In this document: in pieces, positions 57,690 through 64,000 of the stretch
Position numbering within the stretch: the stretch's first letter is position 1
Layout: each line of letters begins with the position of its first letter
Assembly: GCF_030651185.1 (NCBI RefSeq)
Contig: NZ_JAUSCJ010000029.1
Location: 1 to 64,000 of the forward strand
DNA length: 64,000 bases
From: Phenylobacterium sp.
Lineage (GTDB): Bacteria > Pseudomonadota > Alphaproteobacteria > Caulobacterales > Caulobacteraceae
Reading direction: 5' to 3'
Program-made: the position numbers and the translations under genes
The notes under the pieces: generated by a model
Database searches by the model: none
Seen by the model: only the letters and a program-made list of their open reading frames with translations
Told to the model about the DNA's origin: nothing

Positions 57690-58094
57690 GACGCCGCTGA
57701 GGTGGTGGCCGAGCTTCGCGCGGCCGGCGTGCGGGTGGTCATGCTCACCGGCGACAACCGGGTCACCGCCCCGGCGCTCGCCGCAGCGGAGGTCGGGATC
57801 GCCATGGGCGCCGGCTCCGACGTCGCCATCGAGAGCGCCGGGATCACCCTGCTGCAGGGGGAACTTCGCGCCCTCCTGCGGGCCCAGCGGCTGTCGCAGG
57901 CGGTGATGGGCAATATCCGCCAGAACCTGGTCCTGGCCTTCGTCTACAACGTCCTGGGCGTGCCCATCGCGGCGGGGGTTCTGTATCCGGCGTTCGGGCT
58001 GGTCCTGACCCCGGCCATCGCCGCGGCCGCCATGTCGCTGTCGTCGGTGAGCGTCATCTCCAACGCCCTGCGCCTGAGGCTGGCCAAGCTCTAG
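57690..58094 (+). pseudogene. C-terminal fragment of a copper P1B-type ATPase
   Basis: About 134 codons correspond to the end of a CopA/CopB-like ATPase: [61 protein letters not shown] and [15 protein letters not shown]. The P domain start, membrane [11 protein letters not shown] hinge and N-terminus are all missing: after [16 protein letters not shown] the text skips from the GDN motif directly to the [10 protein letters not shown] region. It has an N-terminal truncation plus an internal deletion, so it is not functional. It closely resembles the end of the ATPase at 43262-45601. Confidence 0.85.
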
Positions 58095-58636
58095 TGCCCG
58101 GTCAGGGTCAGTCCTTCGGAGGCGGGGGCGCTCGCGTCTCCGCCGTTCAGGGCCTTCTGCATCCAGACGGTGTCCACCCAGCGCCCGTGCTTGAAGCCGA
58201 CGCTCTGGCAGACCCCGGCGTGGCGGAAGCCCAGGGATGTATGCAGGCCGATGGACCCGGAGTTGCCGCTGTCGCCGATCACCGCCATCACCTGCCGCAG
58301 GCCGAGCGCCTCGCAGGCCTTGAGCACTTCGCTGAGCAAGGCCTTGCCCACGCCACGCCCATGGGCGTCGGGGGCCACATAGACGCTGTCCTCCACCGTG
58401 AACCGGTAAGCCGCCCGCGGCCGGAACAGGCCCGCATAGGCAAAGCCCAGCACCTCGCCGTCTTCTTCGGCGACCACATGCGGCAGGCCGCGTTCGACGA
58501 TGGCCAGACGGCGTTCGGCCATCTCCCGCGGGCTCGGCGGAACCTCTTCGAAGGTGCCGAAGCCGTGCAGGACGTCATGGCCGTAGATGGCCGCCAGGGC
58601 GTCTGCGTCGCTTGCCTCAGAAGGCCTGACGATCAT
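58091..58636 (-). CDS. GNAT N-acetyltransferase (phosphinothricin acetyltransferase-like)
   Basis: A 181-aa protein from ATG at 58636 ([10 protein letters not shown]), which overlaps the upstream peptidase stop (ATGA). The acetyl-CoA motif is [15 protein letters not shown], followed by [23 protein letters not shown], typical of the Pat/Bar subgroup ([19 protein letters not shown] opening). It probably acetylates an amino-acid-like amine. Its stop codon overlaps the end of the ATPase fragment by four bases on the opposite strand. Confidence 0.85.
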   Translation of the reverse strand: MIVRPSEASDADALAAIYGHDVLHGFGTFEEVPPSPREMAERRLAIVERGLPHVVAEEDGEVLGFAYAGLFRPRAAYRFTVEDSVYVAPDAHGRGVGKALLSEVLKACEALGLRQVMAVIGDSGNSGSIGLHTSLGFRHAGVCQSVGFKHGRWVDTVWMQKALNGGDASAPASEGLTLTGH

Positions 58637-60717
58637 TCCCAACCCCTCTCCACCGCCCAGATGGCGAAGGCGTAGTCCAGCGCGATCTCCTTGAGGAAGT
58701 CGAAACGGCCCGAGGCCCCGCCGTGGCCGGCGTCCATGTTGATCTTGAGCAGGATCGGGGCGTCGGATGTCGAGAACTGCCGCAGCTTGGCCACCCACTT
58801 TTCGGGTTCCCAATAGGTGACGCGAGGGTCCGACAGCCCGCCCGTCGCCAGCACCGGCGGATAGGGGAGGGCGGCGACCTGATCGTAGGGGCTGTAGGCG
58901 GCGATGGTGTCGTAGGCGGCCTCGTCCTCCAGCGGGTTGCCCCACTCGGGCCACTCCGGCGGGGTGAGCGGCAGGGTGGTGTCGCTCATGGTGTTGAGCA
59001 CGTCGACGAAGGGGACTGCCGCGATCACCCCGGCCCACAGGTCGGGCCGCAGGTTGGCGATCGCGCCCATCAGCATGCCGCCCGCCGAGCCGCCATAGGC
59101 CACCATCCGCCCGGCCTTGCCGTAGCCGTTGGCCGACAGATTCTCGGCGCAGGCGATGAAGTCGGTGAAGCTGTTGGGCTTCTTCTCCTTGCGCCCATCC
59201 AGGAACCAGCCCCAGCCCTTGTCCGAACCGCCGCGCACATGGGCCGTGGCCCAGATCCAGCCCCGGTCCACCAAGCTCAGGTTGCGGATCGAGAAGCTGG
59301 GCTCCATGGCGTGGCCATAGGCGCCGTAGCCGTAGAGCAGCAGGGGCGCCGAGCCGTCCAGCGGGGTGTCCTTCAGCATCAGGACGGTGACCGGAACCTC
59401 CGCCCCATCGGCGGCCTTGGCCATCAGCCGGCGCGCGACGTACCGGGCCGGATCGTGGCCGGAGGGGATTTCCTGGGTCTTGCGCAGGGTCCGCTCGCGG
59501 CTGGTCATGTCGTAGTCGAACCACTGCCGGGGCGTGGTGGGGGACTGGTAGATGAAGCGAGTCGTGGTGGTGTCGTACTCGTAGCCGCCGGAGAGCGAGA
59601 GGGCGCAGGCCTCCTCGTCGAAGACGATCTCGTGCTCGCCGCCGGCCCGCGCCATGACCACGATGCGGTCGTTGGCGTTCACCCGCTCCAGCCGCACCAG
59701 GTGGCCGGCATAGGCCGCAAAGCCGGTGACATAGTGGCCGGGCTGGTGGGCCACGAAGTCGCTCCAGGTCGACTTGGCGGGGATCTCGGCGGTCGAGGTC
59801 GCCAGCTTGAAGTCCACCGCCCCGTCGTCGTTGGTGCGGATCACCCACCGGTCGGTCCAGTGGTCCAGCTCGTACTTCACCCCCACCCGGCGCGGCTCGG
59901 CCACGAAGGGCGGGCGGGTCGGGTCGGCGGCGGGGATCAGCCAGATCTCGGTAGTCTCCTGGTTGCCGACATGAACCACGATGTGGCTGTCGTCGGCGGT
60001 GGTCCCGACACCCAGGAACATGCCGTCGTCGGCCTCCTCATAGACCAGGGTGTCCTCGCCGCCGCGCGCCGGGCGGCGGAAGACCTTGGAGGGCCGGGCG
60101 TTCTCGTCGCGCCAGATCCAGAACAGCCACTGGCTGTCGGGGGAGAAGGTGAAGTCGCCATAGGCGCTCCCGATCTCGACTGGCAGGGTCTCGCCGGTGG
60201 TCAGGTCCTTCAGGCGGATCGTGTAGTACTCCGACCCCTGCTCGTCGGCGGCCCAGGCGTAGAGGCGGTGGTCGGGGCTGTGGTGGGCCGCGCCGACCTG
60301 GAAGAAGGCCTTGCCCTTGGACAGCGCCTCCTCGTCCAGCAGCACGACCTCGCCGTCGGTCCGGCCGCTGGGGCGGCGGCCATGGACCGGGTGCTCGGCG
60401 CCGATCTCGTAGCGGACGTAGTAGTCCCAGGCCCCGTCGGAGGCGGGGACCGACGAATCGTCCTCCTTGATCCGCCCCTTCATCTCGGCGAACAGCGCCG
60501 CCTGCAGGGCCTTTGTGGGATCGTCCAGCAGGCTCTTCGTGTAGGCGTTCTCGGCATCCAGATGCTCGCGGATGTCGGCGCGCAGGACCTTGGGATCGCG
60601 CAGCACCTCTTTCCAGTTGTCGTCCTTCATCCAGGCATAGTCGTCGACGCGGGTGCGGCCGAGCTGGGTGATGGATTTCGGCTCGCGCCGGGCGGCAGGC
60701 GGTGTGGGGCGGGTCAT
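58633..60717 (-). CDS. Oligopeptidase B-like prolyl oligopeptidase (S9A)
   Basis: A 694-aa protein from ATG at 60717 (MTRPTPPAARREP). The N-terminal beta-propeller spans about residues 70-410. The alpha/beta-hydrolase domain has catalytic Ser544 in YGGSAGG and His665 in DAGHGGASG, with the Asp expected in between (GGLSDPRV). ATAHVRGGSDKGWGW is typical of oligopeptidase B, which cuts short peptides after basic residues. No signal peptide. It is translationally coupled to the acetyltransferase gene. Confidence 0.9.
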   Translation of the reverse strand: MTRPTPPAARREPKSITQLGRTRVDDYAWMKDDNWKEVLRDPKVLRADIREHLDAENAYTKSLLDDPTKALQAALFAEMKGRIKEDDSSVPASDGAWDYYVRYEIGAEHPVHGRRPSGRTDGEVVLLDEEALSKGKAFFQVGAAHHSPDHRLYAWAADEQGSEYYTIRLKDLTTGETLPVEIGSAYGDFTFSPDSQWLFWIWRDENARPSKVFRRPARGGEDTLVYEEADDGMFLGVGTTADDSHIVVHVGNQETTEIWLIPAADPTRPPFVAEPRRVGVKYELDHWTDRWVIRTNDDGAVDFKLATSTAEIPAKSTWSDFVAHQPGHYVTGFAAYAGHLVRLERVNANDRIVVMARAGGEHEIVFDEEACALSLSGGYEYDTTTTRFIYQSPTTPRQWFDYDMTSRERTLRKTQEIPSGHDPARYVARRLMAKAADGAEVPVTVLMLKDTPLDGSAPLLLYGYGAYGHAMEPSFSIRNLSLVDRGWIWATAHVRGGSDKGWGWFLDGRKEKKPNSFTDFIACAENLSANGYGKAGRMVAYGGSAGGMLMGAIANLRPDLWAGVIAAVPFVDVLNTMSDTTLPLTPPEWPEWGNPLEDEAAYDTIAAYSPYDQVAALPYPPVLATGGLSDPRVTYWEPEKWVAKLRQFSTSDAPILLKINMDAGHGGASGRFDFLKEIALDYAFAIWAVERGWE

Positions 60718-60886
60718 TCCCACTAGATGGCCCAGGCTCACGGCGCCCTCAAGGCGTAACCCTTCGACCACGCGGCAACATAGCGCAGCGGCTAGAGCGC
60801 AGATCGGACTTTGCGTTAACGACGTTCTTAAGGAAGTATCCCGTTAATTGGTTCCGCGAGTTGCGGAAACTTTTTCGGGGACGTCG

Positions 60887-61717
60887 ATGGTCTATGACCT
60901 ATCCGTGGAGTTGATCCACGCGACGGTGCAGGTGGAGCAGCCCCTTGGGGACGGCACCCGCACGGTTGGCACCGGCTTCCTGATCCAGTCGGTGAGCCCT
61001 GACGGCCAGCCCCACACCGTTCTCGTCACCGCCAACCACGTGCTCGCCAAGATGCCCGGCGCCGAGGCGCGGGTTGGCTACAGAATCGAGAATGCGGACG
61101 GCTCCTGGACCTATTCGCCCCAGGCCCTGAAGATCCGCGATGCCGCGGGCCGTCAGCTCTGGACCCAGCACCCGTCGCGGGATGTGGCCGCCATCTCGAT
61201 CACGGCGCCGGAACAATTCGCCAAGGCCGCCATCCCGCTGAGCTGGCTCGCCGATGACCAGACCTTCGCCGCCCTGCAGGTGGGCGCGGGCGATGAGATG
61301 ATGGCCCTCGGCTTCCCGCGCGGTCTGGCCGCCAACCGCGCCGGTTTCCCGATCCTGAGGGCCGGCCGCGTGGCCTCCTATCCGATCGCTCCGGCCAAGG
61401 TCTTCCCGACCTTCCTGCTCGATTTCAGCGTCTTCCCAGGCAATTCCGGCGGCCCGGTGTTCATGGCCGACAACTCGCGCCGCCGCTCGGGCGCGACCGA
61501 GGCCCTGCCGGCGCAGTTCATCGCCGGTCTGCTGACCCAGCAGGTCGAGCTGAACAATGAGCGCCTGGAGATCGGGATCGTCACCCAGGCCAAGTACATC
61601 CGCGAGACCATCGGTCTGGTGGAGAACCCCTACGCCCCGGTGACCACGGCTTCCAACGAAGTCGTCACCGGCGCCAAGGCGGCCTCGGCCGAAGAGGCCG
61701 TCTCGCCCGACTGGTAG
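60887..61717 (+). CDS. Trypsin-fold serine protease without signal peptide or PDZ
   Basis: A 276-aa protein from ATG at 60887 (MVYDLSVELIHATVQV). The catalytic triad is readable as His51 (TANHVLAK), Asp99 (SRDVAAIS) and Ser187 (PGNSGGPV), as in HtrA/Deg-type chymotrypsin folds. There is no N-terminal signal, membrane helix or PDZ domain, so it appears cytoplasmic. The role is unknown, possibly quality control or regulated proteolysis. TTAA motifs lie upstream but do not match the CtrA spacing. Confidence 0.8.
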   Translation: MVYDLSVELIHATVQVEQPLGDGTRTVGTGFLIQSVSPDGQPHTVLVTANHVLAKMPGAEARVGYRIENADGSWTYSPQALKIRDAAGRQLWTQHPSRDVAAISITAPEQFAKAAIPLSWLADDQTFAALQVGAGDEMMALGFPRGLAANRAGFPILRAGRVASYPIAPAKVFPTFLLDFSVFPGNSGGPVFMADNSRRRSGATEALPAQFIAGLLTQQVELNNERLEIGIVTQAKYIRETIGLVENPYAPVTTASNEVVTGAKAASAEEAVSPDW

Positions 61718-61720
61718 GTC

Positions 61721-61755
61721 GAGAACCTCCCCGCCGTGAGGCAGGGAGGTCTCAC
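61721..61755. terminator. Possible terminator between convergent genes
   Basis: ACCTCCC (61725-61731 region) pairs with GGGAGGT (61744-61750), extended by flanking GAG/CTC, between the convergent protease and MaoC genes. There is no T run, so it is a weak call. Confidence 0.35.
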
Positions 61756-61759
61756 AGTC

Positions 61760-62209
61760 TTACGCCCCGTACAGCAGGGACAGGGTCTCGGCGATGCAGG
61801 CGGGCTTTTCCTCGCCTTCGATCTCGATGGTGCATTCCATACGGATCTGGACGCCGCCGGCCTTGGCGTCGACGCCGATCAGCTTCTGGCGCAGGCGCAC
61901 GCGCTTGCCGACCCGGACCATGTTCACGAAGCGCACCTTGTCGGAGCCGTAGTTGATCCCGCGCGTGACGCCCTTCACCGGCATCAGACCGCCGCCCAGG
62001 AAGGGCAGCAGCGACAGGGTCAGGTAGCCGTGGGCGATCGGGCCGCCCATCTCGCGGTTGGCGCGCTCGACGTCCACGTGGATCCACTGATGGTCACCGG
62101 TGGCCTCGGCGAACTGGTTCACGCGCTCCTGCGTGATCTCCAGCCAGTCCGACACGCCGGTTTCCTGGCCCACCAGGCCGGGCAGATCCTTGAATTCCAC
62201 GGGGTTCAT
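61760..62209 (-). CDS. MaoC-family hotdog dehydratase
   Basis: A 149-aa hotdog-fold protein. FAEATGDHQWIHVDVERA holds the conserved Asp and His of the hydratase-2 motif, followed by GPIAHGYLTLSLLP. It probably hydrates trans-2-enoyl-CoA or a related thioester, as in short MaoC proteins linked to fatty-acid or PHA metabolism. The acyl-CoA synthetase at the window edge may be metabolically related, but the genes are not contiguous. Confidence 0.9.
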   Translation of the reverse strand: MNPVEFKDLPGLVGQETGVSDWLEITQERVNQFAEATGDHQWIHVDVERANREMGGPIAHGYLTLSLLPFLGGGLMPVKGVTRGINYGSDKVRFVNMVRVGKRVRLRQKLIGVDAKAGGVQIRMECTIEIEGEEKPACIAETLSLLYGA

Positions 62210-62265
62210 CGTTCAATTCCTCGTCTTTGAAACAGGTGTTCGACGTCTAGCAGCTAAGAGGCGCC

Positions 62266-62949
62266 TCAGGCCACCGCCTCGGCGACGAACTCGGCATAGA
62301 CCCCGTCGTGTTCGCGGCTGATCAGCCGGAAGCCGGCCTCGGTGATCAGCCGCTCCAGGATCCAGGCGAAGGTGGAGTGCTCCTCGCGCACATGGGTGGC
62401 CACCTCGGCGCGGCTGTAGCCGCTCTCGCGCGTCATGTGGCCGATCCAGCTCTCCACCGTGCGCGGGATGGCGTCGGGACCGCAGTTGAACGCCACGTCG
62501 CGGATATAGAGCCGCTTGCCGGGCTTCAGGGCGTCGCGCATGCGCGTGAGCGCCACGGCCTTCCACATGTCCGGCAGGTGGTGCAGGGCGTTCTTGGCGA
62601 CGATCAGGTCTAGGTCGCCGCTAGCGGCGAAGGTCAGGAATCCTGCCTGCTCGAAGGCGATATTGCGCAGCGACCCCGCCCGGGCGCGGGCGGCGTCCAG
62701 CATGGCGCCCGAGATGTCGATGGCCCGCACGCTGCGCGCCATACCGGCCGCCTCGCAGGCCAGAAGGCCGGTGCCGCAGCCGATATCGGCCATGGCTGTG
62801 GAGGGCCCCACCCCGAGCCGCATCAGCAAGCGCCTGGCCTCGGCCACCGTGGCGCCCTGGCGGTCGTCATAGGTGGCCACCTGCGCCTCGTCGGCGAAGT
62901 CCAGGCCGACCTGCTTCAGGTCGTCGTACCACCAGTCGGGTTGAGTCAT
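62266..62949 (-). CDS. Class I SAM-dependent methyltransferase
   Basis: A 227-aa protein from ATG at 62949 (MTQPDWWYDDLKQVGLDF). SAM motif I is ADIGCGTGLLACEAAG, followed by VRAIDISGAMLDAAR, LDLIVAKNALHHLPD and LKPGKRLYIRDV. The C-terminal part (TFAWILERLITEAGFRLISRE) is typical of Methyltransf_25-type proteins. The substrate is unknown. Confidence 0.82.
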   Translation of the reverse strand: MTQPDWWYDDLKQVGLDFADEAQVATYDDRQGATVAEARRLLMRLGVGPSTAMADIGCGTGLLACEAAGMARSVRAIDISGAMLDAARARAGSLRNIAFEQAGFLTFAASGDLDLIVAKNALHHLPDMWKAVALTRMRDALKPGKRLYIRDVAFNCGPDAIPRTVESWIGHMTRESGYSRAEVATHVREEHSTFAWILERLITEAGFRLISREHDGVYAEFVAEAVA

Positions 62950-63046
62950 GGGAAGCTCCATCTTGGCGCGGATGGAGAGGGTCTTCGCCGATCCATCCGC
63001 TGTTGCGGGGATCGGGCGGGCGGTGAGCCTAGTCGCGCACGCCTGT

Positions 63047-63066
63047 CGATCCCCGGTCGGGGATCG
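63047..63066. repeat. Perfect 8-bp inverted repeat upstream of the methyltransferase
   Basis: CGATCCCC and GGGGATCG flank a GGTC loop, about 100 bp upstream of the methyltransferase start (minus strand). No T run; it may be an operator or transcript hairpin. The 215-bp gap holds no supported gene. Confidence 0.4.
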
Positions 63067-63176
63067 CTACGTTCAGGGCGAGGGCGGGCAGATGGCTCAT
63101 GCTGGGCGCAAGACTAGGAGGTTTGTGGGCGTTGGCAAGACGTGCTGATTTCGAGCGTTCGGCGGGAGCCTGAGTT

Positions 63177-63629
63177 CTACCGCCTGAACCCCAACAGCAC
63201 CGCCTCCGTCGCCCCCACCGTCAGCGCGTCCTCGATCACCCCCGTGGGGGTCTGGCCGAAGCGGCGGATGGCGCGCTTGCGCAGGTCGAAGGTGAGGTAG
63301 GCCGCGGCCACGGCGGCGCTCGCGCCCAGCAGGCCGCCCAACACCGCCTGCCTGCGAGGCGCCAGGGCCGCGCCCGCCAGGCCACCGGTGACGAGGCGGG
63401 CCAGGATGCCGGCCGGCACGATGCGGTCGGGGGCTGACTTCATCTTGTCGCCCCAGAGTTCACCGGCCGCCATCAGTTTGGAGCCCGCCGCGACCATCGG
63501 ATGGCCCAGCCAGGCCGGCGCGCCGCTGCCGGCGGGCAGGGCGCCGCGGTGGGCGGCGTCGCTCACCGCCGCCAGGGGCGTCATGGACCGGCTGCCGGCG
63601 GCGAGCCCGATGAGGATGGAGGCGATCAT
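63177..63629 (-). CDS. DUF4126 membrane protein
   Basis: A 150-aa protein with several hydrophobic helices (ASILIGLAAGSRSMTPLAAV, GGLAGAALAPRRQAVLGGLLGASAAVAAAYLTF). The opening GLAAGSRSMTPLA and the later TPTGVIEDALTVG are DUF4126 features. It is an inner-membrane protein of unknown role. Confidence 0.78.
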   Translation of the reverse strand: MIASILIGLAAGSRSMTPLAAVSDAAHRGALPAGSGAPAWLGHPMVAAGSKLMAAGELWGDKMKSAPDRIVPAGILARLVTGGLAGAALAPRRQAVLGGLLGASAAVAAAYLTFDLRKRAIRRFGQTPTGVIEDALTVGATEAVLLGFRR

Positions 63630-63690
63630 GGCGGTCCCTTGGGGTGGCTGATCCAGCCGTAACCGCTTGGGCCGCCGATCGATCCGCCGT

Positions 63691-64000
63691 CTAGACGATC
63701 TTCGAGCCTTCCTTGCCCCAGTAGGCGTCGCGGATCAGGCGCTTGTAGAGCTTGCCGGTGGGGTGGCGCGGCAGTTCCTGCATGAAGTCGAGGATGCGCG
63801 GCGACTTCACGTGGCTGAGATTGGCCCGGCAGAAGGCCATCAGCTCGTCCTTCAGGGCGTCGCCAGCCTCGTCCCAGTTCATCGGCTGGATCACGGCGGC
63901 AACCTGCTCGCCCATCTCCTCGTGCGGGGCGCCCACCACGGCGGCGTCGGCCACCTTGGGGTGGGTGATCAGCAGGTTCTCGAGCTCCTGCGGATAGATG
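63691..64000 (-). CDS. AMP-forming acyl-CoA synthetase, C-terminal part (runs off window)
   Basis: About 102 C-terminal residues are seen, from IYPQELENLLITHPKVADAAVVG to the stop. This is the mobile C-terminal domain of ANL-superfamily ligases. The catalytic Lys is in the PTGKLYKR motif (LPRHPTGKLYKRLIRD). The enzyme would activate a carboxylic or fatty acid as its CoA thioester; the specificity part lies outside the window. Confidence 0.88.
   Translation of the reverse strand, partial: IYPQELENLLITHPKVADAAVVGAPHEEMGEQVAAVIQPMNWDEAGDALKDELMAFCRANLSHVKSPRILDFMQELPRHPTGKLYKRLIRDAYWGKEGSKIV

Noticed and set aside
60805..60880. Possible CtrA binding sites (TTAA pairs) upstream of the serine protease
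   Set aside because: The spacings are 8 and 12 bases, not the 7 of the CtrA consensus.

Overview
The window is GC-rich, densely coded and carries single-copy alphaproteobacterial genes. Tandem TonB-dependent receptors, RTX proteins, response regulators with a GPDRRR tail and many GTG/TTG starts suggest a member of the Caulobacteraceae; a Phenylobacterium-like genome is my best guess, but this is an inference from gene style and not an identification.

Layout. 0-3.6 kb: the start of a GNAT acetyltransferase, an RTX metzincin protease, a methyltransferase and a kinase-like/receiver protein. 3.8-9.5 kb: two tandem TonB-dependent receptors, each closed by a strong intrinsic terminator. 9.9-11.7 kb: a queC-queE-queD operon for 7-deazaguanine (queuosine precursor) synthesis. 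11.6-20 kb: housekeeping and signalling genes, including aroC behind a DnaJ-domain gene, pdxH coupled to a fused kinase, two response regulators and a sulfatase-type hydrolase. 20.1-22.9 kb: an acyl-CoA synthetase fused to membrane helices and a DUF1499 domain. 22.9-35.2 kb: a regulator plus epoxide-hydrolase-like pair, an MBL hydrolase, an Opp-type peptide importer (permeases and lipoprotein, no ATPases), a sulfotransferase, an aspartic protease, SppA, CheW and a protoglobin.

35.9-50.7 kb is a metal-resistance island. It holds cueR and a CopA-type Cu(I) ATPase, a CopZ chaperone, a secreted NTF2-like protein, an ATP-grasp protein of unknown role, a cnrYXH-like sigma/anti-sigma/sensor cassette, a csoR repressor divergent from a second P-type ATPase, the periplasmic/outer-membrane copAB pair, copCD, and a small lipoprotein. 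Three near-identical CueR-type promoters with 19-bp spacers and a doubled CsoR-type palindrome give a readable wiring: CueR probably drives copA, copZ and itself, while CsoR represses the second ATPase and itself. The island is edged by a broken ORF region on the left. On the right lies a phage terminase scar beside tRNA-Pro, whose 3' end faces the island.

51-64 kb returns to core-like genes: tRNA-Pro and tRNA-Gln, a chemoreceptor, methyltransferases, a phytanoyl-CoA-type dioxygenase, a second RTX protein related to the first, an oligopeptidase B/GNAT pair, a trypsin-fold protease, a MaoC hydratase, and the end of an acyl-CoA synthetase. Between them, at 57.35-58.09 kb, lie the remains of a second, decayed copper cluster: a P-type ATPase C-terminus abutting a frameshifted envelope protein.

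The most notable items are the ATP-grasp protein and the complete CnrX ligand set without a visible efflux pump in the island, the synthetase-DUF1499 fusion, a QueD lacking the usual nucleophilic cysteine, and a receiver with Glu in place of the phosphoacceptor Asp. All coordinates and motifs were read by eye; no database search was run.
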